Positions 36,614 to 45,807 of a DNA stretch of 64,000 bases are shown one piece after another. Position numbers and translations under genes: made by a program. Below the pieces are notes generated by a model. The model was not told the origin of the DNA, did no database searches, and was given only the letters and a program-made list of their open reading frames with translations. The stretch lies in contig NZ_PTXL01000003.1 in assembly GCF_004343775.1 (NCBI RefSeq), positions 736,884-800,883 of the forward strand, in the 5' to 3' direction. The first letter of the stretch is position 1; each line of letters starts with the position of its first letter. This DNA is from Burkholderia sp. SRS-46 (GTDB lineage Bacteria; Pseudomonadota; Gammaproteobacteria; Burkholderiales; Burkholderiaceae).

Positions 36614-37380
36614 CGCGGGTTCCTCTTGTGTGCGCGCGGTTGCTTGCGGTCGACGCGCAGCCGGTACTGCAGCGCGTCGCCGCGGAAATACAGGTATTCG
36701 TAATCGATCGGCGTGCCGGCTTCGTCGTGCGTGAGCCGCTCGATGCGCAGCACCGGGCTGCCGTCCTCGACGCGCAGCGCGCCGACGATGTCGTCGTCCG
36801 CGAGGATCGCGTCGATCGCCAGGTCGGCATGGCCGAGCGGCACGCCGCAGTCGTTTTCGAGGATCAGGAAGATGTCGCGCGTCGCGAGATCCGCGTGCGC
36901 GAGACGCTTGCCGAGCGCTTCGGGCAGCCACGTCACTTCGAGTGACACGGGCTCGCGGTTCAGCAGCCGGACCCGGTGGATCTGCGTGACGTTCGCGCCC
37001 TCGGGCAGGCCGAGCTTCGCGGCCACGTGCCGGTCGGCCTTGACGGTGCGGAAACTGCGCAGCTGATTCACGATTTCATAGCCCATCGACGACATCGCCT
37101 CGGCGAAGCCCTGCAGCGACGCGACGTTCTGGAAGGCTTTCGGTTTCGACACGAAGGTGCCCTTGCCGTGCAGGCGGAACACGAGCCCTTCCTTCTGCAG
37201 ATCGCCGAGCGCCTGGCGGACCGTGATCCGGCTCACGCCGTAGGTGGCGCACAGTTCGTGTTCGGACGGCATCCGGCTGTGCGGCGCATAGGTGCCGTCG
37301 AGGATCCGCGCGCGCAGCGCGTCCTTGATCTGTGCGTAGAGCGGCTGCGGCGGCAGCGCGACAAGGTTCGCTTTCGACAT
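36610..37380 (-). CDS. GntR/HutC-family transcriptional regulator
   Basis: A 256-residue regulator: N-terminal winged helix (about 10-75; RMPSEHELCATYGVSRITVRQALGDLQKEGLV, then RLHGKGTFV) and a UTRA ligand-binding domain (VTWLPEALGKRL, ILENDCGVPLGHA, YLYFRGDALQYRL), the HutC type. First gene of the operon with the AprA-like flavoprotein (4-bp overlap), ferredoxin, HEAT and DUF971 genes. A perfect palindrome lies 6 bp upstream of its ATG and is its likely autoregulatory site. The effector is unknown, perhaps the substrate of the flavoprotein. Confidence 0.88.
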   Translation of the reverse strand: MSKANLVALPPQPLYAQIKDALRARILDGTYAPHSRMPSEHELCATYGVSRITVRQALGDLQKEGLVFRLHGKGTFVSKPKAFQNVASLQGFAEAMSSMGYEIVNQLRSFRTVKADRHVAAKLGLPEGANVTQIHRVRLLNREPVSLEVTWLPEALGKRLAHADLATRDIFLILENDCGVPLGHADLAIDAILADDDIVGALRVEDGSPVLRIERLTHDEAGTPIDYEYLYFRGDALQYRLRVDRKQPRAHKRNPR

Positions 37381-37386
37381 GGTCAA

Positions 37387-37400
37387 CTTGTCATGACAAG
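37387..37400 (-). promoter_or_regulatory. Palindromic operator for the HutC-type regulator
   Basis: CTTGTCATGACAAG, a perfect 14-bp palindrome 6 bp upstream of the regulator ATG. Its form (half-site CTTGTC) fits sites of HutC-type GntR regulators. Binding would block translation start and transcription of the whole operon; inferred, not shown. Confidence 0.7.
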
Positions 37401-37497
37401 ATGAGGCCAGTGTAGGGAGGTCGCCAGGCGGCGCAAACGAAGCAATTCTGATATCGATTTTCCGCGGGGGGCGGTCGGCCGGCGGGCGAGGCGGCGC

Positions 37498-37926
37498 GTG
37501 TTACGCTCGCGTTTCCGTCAGTTGGCGAACATCTTGAAAACCCAGTTCCTTCGATTCCTGATCGCGGGCACCATCGGCTTCGCCGTGGACGCCGGCGTGC
37601 TGTCGCTGCTCGTGCGAACCGGTGTCGGGTATTTCGAAGGCCGGGCGGTTTCGTTCCTGGTCGCCGTCTGGACGACCTGGCGGATCAACCGGCGCTATAC
37701 GTTCGAGCGACGCCAGCCGCAGTCGGCATGGCGGGAATGGTGGCGCTACCTGCTGGCGATGTCGCTCGGCGGGACGATCAACTATGGCGTGTACAGCGCC
37801 GCGATCCTGACGTTGCCGAAGAGCCCGTACCTGCCGTTGTGGGGCGTCGCGCTTGGCTCGGTAGCCGGCCTCGCGGCCAACTTCGTGTCGGCTCGCTGGT
37901 GGGTGTTCGGTCACCCGTCACGGTGA
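37498..37926 (+). CDS. GtrA-family membrane protein
   Basis: A 142-residue GtrA-like protein with four membrane segments (FLRFLIAGTIGFAVDAGVLSLLV, RAVSFLVAVWTTWRINRRYTF, YLLAMSLGGTINYGVYSAAIL and LWGVALGSVAGLAANFVSARWWVF). The motif TWRINRRYTF and the FxxaRxWVF end are typical. GtrA proteins are thought to flip undecaprenyl-linked sugars for polysaccharide glucosylation or acyl modification. The start is GTG; a later TTG is possible. No GtrB transferase lies beside it; an acyltransferase follows by 57 bp. Confidence 0.85.
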   Translation: MLRSRFRQLANILKTQFLRFLIAGTIGFAVDAGVLSLLVRTGVGYFEGRAVSFLVAVWTTWRINRRYTFERRQPQSAWREWWRYLLAMSLGGTINYGVYSAAILTLPKSPYLPLWGVALGSVAGLAANFVSARWWVFGHPSR

Positions 37927-37983
37927 CGAGGGCGCGCGCTCACATTGTTACAATGCCGGCGCTTGCAGCTCGGTGCGATTGGA

Positions 37984-39003
37984 ATGAAACATACGAACAA
38001 CTTCGACTTCTTGAGACTATCCGCGGCATTCATGGTGCTGTACTCCCACCAGTATGCGCTGTTGGGTCTGCCGGAGCCGGGGTTCGGCCATGGATTCACG
38101 TTCGGGTCGATCGGCGTCACGATTTTCTTCACCATCAGCGGCTATCTCGTGACGCAGAGCTGGGAACGTGATCCGCACGTCCTTCGTTTCGCGCTGAAGC
38201 GGGTCCTGAGAATCTGGCCGGGGCTGTTCGTCGCCACGGTGCTTGCGGCTTTCGTGCTGGGGCCGCTCGTCTCGCGCCTGCCGGCCGCGGAATATTTCCA
38301 CGACCCATCGCTGTGGCGCTACTTGAACAATCTTCGTTTGAAGATGACGTTCGAGTTGCCCGGCGTCTTCGAACACAATCCGTATCCCAACGCGGTCAAC
38401 GGATCGACGTGGACGATACCGTTCGAAGTTCGCTGGTACGTGTATCTCCTCATCGGCGGCGCGCTGACGCTGATCCGCCGACGCGCGGTCGTACTCGTCG
38501 CGGCCGTGCTGCTTGCCGTTCAATACTTCGCCGTCTATCGGGCCGAGATCAATCCGGTCAAGGCCTACAGCACGGACTTCGGTCTCTATTTCTGCGCCGG
38601 GGCGCTGATGTGGCTGTACCGCGACGCATGGGCAACGCGGCGCCCCGTCGCGATCATGCTGGCCGCGCTCAGCGGCGCGTCGGCCTGTTTCGCCGGCCAG
38701 ACGCTCCTGGGCGCATTGCTGTTCATCGCCCCGCTCGTCGTGATGTTCGGCGAAGCCGCCACGCCGTATTTTCGCCGCTTCGGCCGCTTCGGCGATCTTT
38801 CCTACGGCGTCTACATCTACGCGTTCGTCGTGCAACAGACGCTTGCCTGGCGGTTCGGACACAGCCTGTCGTTCGCCGCCTACCTTGCGTCGACAACCGT
38901 GATGACGCTCGCATGTGCATGGCTGTCATGGCACCTGATCGAGAAACCCGCGCTGTCGTTCAAGAACGGTGTTTCGGCGTTTCGGCGAGCGGCGGTGGCC
39001 TGA
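37984..39003 (+). CDS. Acyltransferase-3 (OafA/NodX-type) membrane protein
   Basis: A 339-residue integral-membrane O-acyltransferase. The family motif R-x10-H is present at the N-terminus (FLRLSAAFMVLYSH), followed by GSIGVTIFFTISGYLVTQSW and further helices; the C-terminal LSWHLIEKP is also typical. Such enzymes add acetyl or similar groups to O-antigen, exopolysaccharide or Nod factors. It is adjacent to the GtrA gene, so the two may decorate one surface polysaccharide. Confidence 0.88.
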   Translation: MKHTNNFDFLRLSAAFMVLYSHQYALLGLPEPGFGHGFTFGSIGVTIFFTISGYLVTQSWERDPHVLRFALKRVLRIWPGLFVATVLAAFVLGPLVSRLPAAEYFHDPSLWRYLNNLRLKMTFELPGVFEHNPYPNAVNGSTWTIPFEVRWYVYLLIGGALTLIRRRAVVLVAAVLLAVQYFAVYRAEINPVKAYSTDFGLYFCAGALMWLYRDAWATRRPVAIMLAALSGASACFAGQTLLGALLFIAPLVVMFGEAATPYFRRFGRFGDLSYGVYIYAFVVQQTLAWRFGHSLSFAAYLASTTVMTLACAWLSWHLIEKPALSFKNGVSAFRRAAVA

Positions 39004-39102
39004 AGCCTGCACGGTCTGTTCGAAAAGGCTGATCGGTACGCCTGAGGCTGTTTCAGCAGACTGCAGGAAACGTTACCCTGGATTCGAATGGAGGAGACCC
39101 CG

Positions 39103-39909
39103 ATGACCCAGCCTGCTGTCCTGCTCGATCTCGACGCCGCCACCGGCGTCGCCACCATCACGCTCAACCGGCCGGCGTCGCTCAACGCGCTGGACCGCGC
39201 GCTCAGCGACGGCTTGCGCGATGCGGTCGCGCAAGTGGAATTCGACGATGCGGTGCGCGCGGTCGTGCTGCGCGGCGCCGGCGGCCACTTCATGGCCGGC
39301 GGCGATCTCAAGACCTTTCACGCGATGCTCGACGAAGCGCCCGACGATCGCCGGCGGCTGTTCGAGCGCTTCATTGCCGACGTGCACGAAGCGATCATCC
39401 GCATCCGGCGCATGGGCAAGCCGGTGATCGCGAGCGTGCGTGGCGCGGTGGCCGGGTTCGGGCTCTCGCTGATGAACAGCTGCGATCTGGCCGTTGCGGC
39501 CGACGATGCCTATTTCACGCTGGCCTATTGCAACATCGGCGCGAGCCCGGACGGCAGCGGCACCTATGGCCTGCCGCGCGTGGTCGGCCTCAAGCGCGCG
39601 ATGGAGATCGCGCTGCTCGGCGATCGCTTCGACGCGGCCCAGGCGCTCGATTGGGGGCTCGTGAACCGCGTCGTGCCGACGGCGGAACTGGACGACACCA
39701 CGCGCGCGCTGGCGGTGCGCGTGGCCGCGGGGCCGACGCGCGCGCTCGGCCGCACCAAGCAACTGCTCAATGCATCGTTGAACCGTACGTTGTCCGAACA
39801 GCTGCTCGCCGAGCAGGAAAGCTTTGCCGCGTGCTCGACGGACGCGGATTTCGAACAGGGCGTGCGCGCGTTCGTCGAGAAACGGAAGCCGCGGTTCGAA
39901 GGGCGTTGA
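39103..39909 (+). CDS. Enoyl-CoA hydratase/isomerase family protein
   Basis: A 268-residue crotonase-fold enzyme. The oxyanion-hole segments GAGGHFMAGGDLK and GAVAGFGLSLMNSCDLAVAADD are clear, and NIGASPDGSGTYGLPRVVG matches the PaaG-like subgroup. A hydratase-type Glu pair is not evident there, so an isomerase role is possible. Substrate: an unsaturated acyl-CoA of unknown length. The start at 39103 follows GGAGGA; an ATG 15 bp earlier is inside that site. Confidence 0.85.
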   Translation: MTQPAVLLDLDAATGVATITLNRPASLNALDRALSDGLRDAVAQVEFDDAVRAVVLRGAGGHFMAGGDLKTFHAMLDEAPDDRRRLFERFIADVHEAIIRIRRMGKPVIASVRGAVAGFGLSLMNSCDLAVAADDAYFTLAYCNIGASPDGSGTYGLPRVVGLKRAMEIALLGDRFDAAQALDWGLVNRVVPTAELDDTTRALAVRVAAGPTRALGRTKQLLNASLNRTLSEQLLAEQESFAACSTDADFEQGVRAFVEKRKPRFEGR

Positions 39910-40018
39910 GCGGCGCGCGGACGTCATCGCGTCGCAGCGCGCCGTCCGCATTCACTCGTTTTCCCGCGCGGACACGGCGGCGTCGCGCGCGTCGCCCGTC
40001 GAATCGGGCGCGCTTTCG

Positions 40019-40056
40019 CACGGCGGCGGACGGACCGCTGACCGTCCGCCGCCGTG
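40019..40056. terminator. Bidirectional terminator, 15-bp perfect hairpin
   Basis: Arms CACGGCGGCGGACGG / CCGTCCGCCGCCGTG with an 8-nt loop, between the convergent enoyl-CoA hydratase (ends 39909) and S15-type hydrolase (ends 40069). The longest perfect hairpin in the window. Confidence 0.75.
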
Positions 40057-40068
40057 CGCGCCGCTACG

Positions 40069-41985
40069 TCATGCCGGAAGCTGCGGCACCGTCACCGACG
40101 TGCCGGCCGGATCGAGCGTCAGCTCGGTGCCGTGCGTCGGCCGCAGCGTCGCCTCGTTGTCGCTCGACAGCACGACGAGCCCGAGCCGATGGCCCGCCGC
40201 GAGCTTGTAGTCGCGCGGCATGAACGTCAGGCGCAGGTCATACGGCATGCCCGGCAGCACCGGCTCGGAGAGCCAGCTCGACAGGCGGTTGCGCGGGTCG
40301 GTCCATGCGCGGGTGACGATCGTCGCGCTGCCGTCCGGCGCACGATCGACGAGCAGCGCGGTGACGTTCGCGGTGGCCGAGAAGGTCAGGCGCACGCGCG
40401 CGGTCACGCTGCCCGAGATCCGCGTCGCGCCGGCGAGCGGCGCCGTCTCGAAGCGGGAGCGGTGCTCGCCCGTGGTCGCGTTCACCAGCGAGAGCGCGGT
40501 GAGCCGCGCGTCGTCGGAGAACTTCACGAGCGGGCCGCCGGTCGGCTCGCGCAGCAGCGTGCCGGTGCCCGTGCCGTCGCCGCCCGCGAAATACACGACC
40601 GGTGCCGCGCCGCGCGCCGGCCAGCTCGCTTCCTTCAGCAGCGTGCCGTCCGCCTGCTCGATCACCGCGCCCGGGCTGCGTTCGACGCCGTTGTCGTAGC
40701 CGAGCAGATAGCGCGTGAACCAGCGGTTCACCTGCGCGGTCCACGCGTCGGCCATCGCGGGCACGCGGGTCGGGTCGGTGTGACGCGCACGGTGCAGCCA
40801 CAACTGCGTCGGCACGCCCTGGCGTCGCATCGCGAGATACCACGACGTCGACTGGTCGGTCCGCACGTTGTCGTCGGTGAGCCCCTGCGCAACCAGTGCC
40901 GGCGCGACCGCGAAGTCGGTCGGAATGTCGCGCGCGGCCCAGAACGGCGAGTAGTCGCCCGTCTTGCGATCCTCCTGTTGCAGCGCCTCGTCGACCAGGT
41001 GCGTGCAGCGTTCCGGATGCGGGTTCGTCAGCAGCGCCTTGATGTAGACGTCGACGTCCTCGCCCTGGTAGCCGTCCGGCGCGCGCACGAGCCCGCCCGA
41101 GCGGTAGTAGCCGTACATGTTCGACAGCCCGGCGACCGGCACGATCGCGTCGAGCCCGCGCGTGCGCAGGCTCGCGACCATCTTCGGCAGCGTGCCGTCG
41201 TACGACACGCCATACATGCCGACGTGGCCCGTCGACCAGCTCGCGACCACCGGCTTGCCGTTCGCGTCCTTCGCGGCGGCGCCGCGCCCGAGCCAGTGGA
41301 TCACCGACGCCATCGCGACCGACTCGTCGCGCGTCAGGATCGTCGGGCAGCCGTCCGAGCCGGCGGTGCCGAGCGAATCCGCATAGACGATCGTGAAGCC
41401 GCGCGGCACGAAGTAGCCTTCGATCCACGAACGCCCGGCGGCGGCCGCTTCGAGCTGCTGCAGGATGCGCGTCTGCGGCGCGGCGACCGCGATGCGCGCG
41501 GACACGGTCGGGTGCGGCGTGCCGTCGAGCTCGACGTCGACGTTGTGGTTCGGGCTGTCGGCCAGGTTGTTGTAGTACGGGCTCGCCAGCACGATCACCG
41601 GCGTGCGCGCGCCGCTCGCGGTTTCGGCCGGGCGCACGATGCGCACGTGAATCCGGTCCTTCGTGCCGTCGCCGTCGGAATCGACGGGCGTGTCGACCCA
41701 CGCCTCCTCGGCGATCGTGCCGCCGGACAGCGACGGCTGCACCTGGCCGTCCTGGATGACGGGCCGATAGCGGCCGCTCGACAGGTCGGCATATCGCACG
41801 CCGGAGGGCGAGAAGCGCGCGGCGAGCTGCTTCGCGTCGGCCGCGGTTCCTTCCTGTCGGCCCTGCGCGAGCGCGGAAGCGCCGGGCACGCCGGCGCCGT
41901 CGTCGCCGCCGCACGCGGCAAGCGTGGCGGCGGCCGCGAGCGCGACGATCCATGCGTGTCGCGGTTCGGTTCGAAGATGTCTCAT
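40069..41985 (-). CDS. Exported S15 / CocE-type hydrolase, lipoprotein
   Basis: A 638-residue lipoprotein (lipobox TLAAC, Cys about 25). It has the alpha/beta-hydrolase plan of X-Pro dipeptidyl-peptidase and CocE esterase enzymes: nucleophile Ser near residue 261 in GMYGVSYDGT, YADSLGTAGSDGC beside the oxyanion region, and a C-terminal jelly-roll domain (about 480-638; YDLRLTFMPRDYKLAAGHRLGLVV). It should cleave ester or Xaa-Pro peptide bonds at the cell envelope. Transcribed away from the pyruvyltransferase region and next to the subtilisin-like gene on the same strand. Confidence 0.8.
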   Translation of the reverse strand: MRHLRTEPRHAWIVALAAAATLAACGGDDGAGVPGASALAQGRQEGTAADAKQLAARFSPSGVRYADLSSGRYRPVIQDGQVQPSLSGGTIAEEAWVDTPVDSDGDGTKDRIHVRIVRPAETASGARTPVIVLASPYYNNLADSPNHNVDVELDGTPHPTVSARIAVAAPQTRILQQLEAAAAGRSWIEGYFVPRGFTIVYADSLGTAGSDGCPTILTRDESVAMASVIHWLGRGAAAKDANGKPVVASWSTGHVGMYGVSYDGTLPKMVASLRTRGLDAIVPVAGLSNMYGYYRSGGLVRAPDGYQGEDVDVYIKALLTNPHPERCTHLVDEALQQEDRKTGDYSPFWAARDIPTDFAVAPALVAQGLTDDNVRTDQSTSWYLAMRRQGVPTQLWLHRARHTDPTRVPAMADAWTAQVNRWFTRYLLGYDNGVERSPGAVIEQADGTLLKEASWPARGAAPVVYFAGGDGTGTGTLLREPTGGPLVKFSDDARLTALSLVNATTGEHRSRFETAPLAGATRISGSVTARVRLTFSATANVTALLVDRAPDGSATIVTRAWTDPRNRLSSWLSEPVLPGMPYDLRLTFMPRDYKLAAGHRLGLVVLSSDNEATLRPTHGTELTLDPAGTSVTVPQLPA

Positions 41986-42254
41986 TGTTTTCCTTGTTTC
42001 GATGCGGATCGGGAAACGCGTATCCCGTGATGGATGGCGTCATGTGCAACCAGCCGGCTGACGCTGCCGGCCGCACCGCGCGCGGCATCGCCCGGACGCA
42101 GCCGGGCGGGTTGGCGACGCGATACTTCGGCGCTGCCGGCGCGGCATGACCGGCCGGCGGCGCCGCGAGGCGGGCGTGGCTGCGGGAAGCGTGCGCCGCG
42201 CGCCGACCGCCGCGCGCGAACGCGAAGCCTGCTCGCGGCCACGCCCGCGTTTGC

Positions 42255-43763
42255 TTACTGCGCGGCGGCGCTGACGGCGTTGCCCGCGTCGAGCAGGCCC
42301 GCGCCGCAGGTGCTCGTCGAGCAGTTCGAGCCGCTCGCGAACGGCCGCGCGGTGGACTGCAGGATCTGCAGGACGCGCGCCGGCGTCAGCGACGGATTGA
42401 CCGCGAGCATCAGTGCGACCGTGCCCGCGACGTGCGGCGTCGCCATGCTCGTGCCGTTGTAGCTCGCGTAGCTGTCCGCGCCCGGCGACGTCTGGCCGGC
42501 ATTGAGCGTCGACAGGATGCCGACGCCCGGCGCGGCGATCTTCACGGCCGGGCCGTAGTTGCTGAAGCTCGCGCGCACGCCCCGGCTGTCGATCGCGCCG
42601 ACCGTGATCACGCCCTGGCAGTTCGCGGGCTGGCTTTGCGCGACGGGGCCGCCGCTGTTGCCGGCCGCGACGACGACGTTCGCGCCGCGCGCCGTGATCG
42701 CATTGATCGCGTTCTGGTACGTCGCGCTGCAGGTGCGGCCGTAGCCGCCGAGGCTCAGGTTCAGCACCTTCGCCGGGTTCGGGTTCGCCGGCGCGCCCGG
42801 CACCGGCAGCCCCGCGGCCCAGCGCATGCCGTCGGCGATATCGCTCAGCGTGCCGCCGCACTTGCCCAGCACGCGCACCGGCAGCACCTTGCCGGCCCAC
42901 GAGATGCCCGCCACGCCGAAGCCGTTGTTCGACACCGCGCCGATCGTGCCGGCGACGTGCGTGCCGTGCCACGAGCTGTTGCTCGCGCCGCAGTCGTAGA
43001 ACGGGCCGTTCGGATCGGCATCCTCCTGGGCAGTTACCCAGTCGCCGGGGTCCGCCGCGTTGTTGTCGCGGCCGTTGCCGTCGTTCGCGGCGGCCGGATC
43101 CGACACGAAGTCGTAGCCGGGCACCAGGTTGGCCGCGAGGTCCGCGTGCGGACGATAGCCGGTATCGATCACGCCGACGACGACGCTCGGCGAGCCGGTC
43201 GTGCGATCCCATGCCTTCGGCAGGTTCGCGCCGCCCGCCGGATTGAAGTAGCCCCACTGCTCGGAGTAGCGCGTGTCGTTCGGCACGAGGAACGCGCGCA
43301 TCCGCGCGTCCGGCTCCGCATACTCGATGGCGCCGTCCGCCGCGAAATCGCGCGCGAGCGCTTCGGCTTCGGCAAGCGACACGTGACGCTGCAGCGACAG
43401 CACGGTCGCGCCGCCCGACATGTCGCGCTTCACGCGCAGGCCGGCGGCGGGGTCGCCCGCGTTGCCGGGCGCGGTGGCGGCGGTCGCGCCGAATGCGCGC
43501 GCGCCGGCGCGTGCCTTGCGCGCGGCGAGCACGCGGTCGATCACCGCCTGCACGTCCACGGGCTCGGCGCGCGCGATCGACGCGCCGGGCGAAGCCTTCG
43601 CGGCGCGCAGCTTGATGATCAGCTGGTTGACCGCTTCGGCCGGCCCGGGAACGGACGGCGCTGCGGTGGTTTGCGCATAGGCGGCCGAAGCGAGAGCGGC
43701 CAGCGCGGCGCCGATGACGGTCGATTTAAACGAAGCAGTGCGAATCAATCTGGACATGCCCAT
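42255..43763 (-). CDS. Secreted subtilisin-like (S8) serine protease
   Basis: A 502-residue secreted protease: signal peptide (ALAALASAAYA), a pro-domain with a beta-alpha-beta inhibitor-like part (about 40-165), and a peptidase domain with catalytic Asp about 200 (VIDTGYRPH), His about 267 (HGTHVAG) and Ser about 439 (GTSMATPHVAG). Paired cysteines near the active site and at the C-terminus suggest disulfides. Same type as Burkholderia extracellular S8 proteases. The start is chosen at 43763 after a GGGGGG site; a second ATG 6 bp later is possible. Confidence 0.9.
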   Translation of the reverse strand: MGMSRLIRTASFKSTVIGAALAALASAAYAQTTAAPSVPGPAEAVNQLIIKLRAAKASPGASIARAEPVDVQAVIDRVLAARKARAGARAFGATAATAPGNAGDPAAGLRVKRDMSGGATVLSLQRHVSLAEAEALARDFAADGAIEYAEPDARMRAFLVPNDTRYSEQWGYFNPAGGANLPKAWDRTTGSPSVVVGVIDTGYRPHADLAANLVPGYDFVSDPAAANDGNGRDNNAADPGDWVTAQEDADPNGPFYDCGASNSSWHGTHVAGTIGAVSNNGFGVAGISWAGKVLPVRVLGKCGGTLSDIADGMRWAAGLPVPGAPANPNPAKVLNLSLGGYGRTCSATYQNAINAITARGANVVVAAGNSGGPVAQSQPANCQGVITVGAIDSRGVRASFSNYGPAVKIAAPGVGILSTLNAGQTSPGADSYASYNGTSMATPHVAGTVALMLAVNPSLTPARVLQILQSTARPFASGSNCSTSTCGAGLLDAGNAVSAAAQ

Positions 43764-44306
43764 ACACCCCCCAGGATGGAATTGAACGGCACGAGTCGAC
43801 GATGTTGTAGGTGTAGCTGGGTGCTTCGCTGCGATGCCGGCAAGAAAGAACACGCCGCGCCGATGCGAACGACCAGGAATCGATCGGGCGGCGTGTTGCC
43901 GGCAAACCGGTTGCGGCCGATCGATTCATCCGGCCGCGTGGGCCGGACGATGCGTCGTCCGCCGAAGTTGTGTGACGGGAACTGAGTGAAACGGTGACCC
44001 TGTTTGTGACGCGTTGCGTGCGCCGCCGGGTTCCATTTATCTTTCCGGAAGCTTGCACAAAACTTATCCGACGGAAATCGCCGTGTCAAACATTTTTAGT
44101 TTTAATCAAAAAAAGTTTGATTGTGTTGAAAACCGGAGCGATGACGGGACGTTCGGGCGGGGCGGACGGAAGAAACAGTAAAAATCAGCGTGATTGTTTT
44201 CCGGCTCGATCCACGGGACGAAGGGCAGGGGCCGCGCGTGAGCGACTGAAAGCGGACGCCAATAGAATCCCTGTCTGGCCCAATCACATTCGTCCGGACC
44301 TCCGCG
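43764..44306. other. Divergent promoter region with AT-rich dyad
   Basis: 543 bp between divergent genes. No gene supported. From about 44030 to 44150 it is AT-rich and holds an inverted repeat (44086-44120). Promoters for the protease gene (minus) and the pyruvyltransferase gene (plus) are expected here. Confidence 0.45.
44086..44120. promoter_or_regulatory. Inverted repeat TCAAAC-N23-GTTTGA
   Basis: TCAAACATTTTT near 44086 and AAAAAAAGTTTGA ending at 44120 form about 12-bp arms with one mismatch around a short AT-rich loop. Could be an operator or an attenuator hairpin of a divergent promoter. Symmetry is the only evidence. Confidence 0.35.
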
Positions 44307-45527
44307 ATGCGAAGACCCGCGCAGCACGACACGCCGACGGTCCTGTTCGGCGCATTCGATCGGCACAATTTCGGCGACCTGCTGTTCCCGCACGTCGCCG
44401 CGCGCATGCTCGACCGCGACGACCTGCGTTTTGCCGGCCTGGCCACGCGCGACCTGCGCCGCTACGGCGGCCATCGTGTCGACGCGTTCGACCGGATCGC
44501 GGCGGCGTCGCGCGAGCATCCGTTGAACGTCGTGCATGTCGGCGGCGAACTGCTGACCTGCAATGCGTGGGAAGCGGCCGTCATGCTGTCGCGCCCGGGC
44601 GAAAGCCGCGACGACATCGCGCACGCCGACACGTGGGCGCGCAACGGGCCCGCGTGGGCGCATGCGCGGTTCGGCGCGGCGTCGCTCGCGCCGTACGTGC
44701 TGTCGCGGCACGCGTACCCCGACGTGCCGATGCGCCGCGTCGTGTTCAATGCGGTGGGCGGCGTCGCGCTCGATGCGGGCGATGCGGCGCTCCGCGACGA
44801 AGTGCTGGCCGCGCTCGCGGCAGCCGACGACGTCAGCGTGCGCGACCGGCACACGCACGCGCAGCTGAGCGCGGCGGGCATTCGCGCGCGGCTCGTGCCC
44901 GATCCGGCCGCGATGACCTGCGCGCTGTTCGGCGCGCGTGTTCGCCGCCATGCCGGCGAGCGCGCGATGCACGACGTGCTGCAGGCGTTTCCCGGCGGCT
45001 ATGCGGCCGTGCAGTTCAGCGCCGATTTCGGCGACGACGCCACGCTCGACGCGATCGCGCGCGTGCTCGAGCGCGCGGCCGCGTCGCATCGGCTCGGCAT
45101 CGTGCTGTTCCGCGCGGGCGCGGCGCCGTGGCATGACGATCTCGCGTGCTACGAGCGTATCGCCGGCCGGATGCGCAGCGCATCGGTCAGGCTCTTTTCG
45201 TCGCTGAATCTGTGGGACATCTGCGCGCTGATCGCGGGCAGCCGCGTGTATTGCGGCAGCAGCCTGCACGGCCGAATCGTGGCGATGGCGTTCGCGCGGC
45301 CGCGTGTCAACGTCGGTCATCCGGGCGACGTCGCGCGCACGACGAAGCTGAGTGCGTATGTGGCGACGTGGGAGGCGGCGGGTGTGCCGGGTGTCGTCGG
45401 CGTGGAGGACGTGGGCGATGCGATCGGCGCTGCGCTGCGCGCGGATGCGTCGATGCTCGACGGCAAGTCGAGAGAGCTGGCCGAGCTTTATCGCGACGGG
45501 TTCGCGGTGGTGCGGGACGGGTGTTAG
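44307..45527 (+). CDS. Polysaccharide pyruvyl transferase family protein
   Basis: A 406-residue PS_pyruv_trans (PF04230-type) protein. The N-terminal NFGDLLFPH and C-terminal GSSLHGRIVAMAFARP are the usual signatures of this glycosyltransferase-B-like fold; VVHVGGELLTCNAW lies between. Members add ketal pyruvate to sugars of exopolysaccharides, or act as glycosyltransferase-like enzymes. No other polysaccharide-assembly gene is adjacent, so its substrate is unclear. Confidence 0.75.
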   Translation: MRRPAQHDTPTVLFGAFDRHNFGDLLFPHVAARMLDRDDLRFAGLATRDLRRYGGHRVDAFDRIAAASREHPLNVVHVGGELLTCNAWEAAVMLSRPGESRDDIAHADTWARNGPAWAHARFGAASLAPYVLSRHAYPDVPMRRVVFNAVGGVALDAGDAALRDEVLAALAAADDVSVRDRHTHAQLSAAGIRARLVPDPAAMTCALFGARVRRHAGERAMHDVLQAFPGGYAAVQFSADFGDDATLDAIARVLERAAASHRLGIVLFRAGAAPWHDDLACYERIAGRMRSASVRLFSSLNLWDICALIAGSRVYCGSSLHGRIVAMAFARPRVNVGHPGDVARTTKLSAYVATWEAAGVPGVVGVEDVGDAIGAALRADASMLDGKSRELAELYRDGFAVVRDGC

Positions 45528-45684
45528 CGGGGGCGTACACCCCGACCCGGTAGCGATCGACAATCAGGACGCCGTATTCACGGCATTAATTCATACAGTT
45601 TAATTACGCATATCTTTGCATTCTGCTTTCTTTGATCGGAATCGCGTCATCTCATCCGTAATCTAATCAATTACAAACGGTAAT

Positions 45685-45703
45685 GTAGATGAGAATCATT
45701 CGT
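45685..45703 (+). promoter_or_regulatory. Fur-box-like site upstream of porin-Dyp-ABC operon
   Basis: GTAGATGAGAATCATTCGT matches 12 of 19 positions of the classic Fur box (GATAATGATAATCATTATC), including the core ATGA-x-AATCATT. It lies just upstream of the candidate -35 element. It predicts induction of the downstream genes by iron starvation. Confidence 0.6.
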
Positions 45704-45710
45704 GTTTGCA

Positions 45711-45739
45711 TTGACTTTGATATTCCGACCTCTTACGAT
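45711..45739 (+). promoter_or_regulatory. Sigma-70-like promoter of the porin-Dyp-ABC operon
   Basis: TTGACT at 45711-45716 and TACGAT at 45734-45739 with a 17-bp spacer, about 69 bp before the porin ATG and directly downstream of the Fur-like site. Confidence 0.5.
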
Positions 45740-45807
45740 CCGCCGCATTGCGTCGATTAACGCAGTGACACGAATAACTCCAGACAAAATAGCAAAAGAG
45801 GATCGAC

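Larger units (their letters stand above)
45528..45807. other. Iron-regulated promoter region
   Basis: 280 bp upstream of the OprB-type porin gene, AT-rich from about 45590. Contains a Fur-box-like site and a sigma-70-like promoter described in separate entries. Confidence 0.5.
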
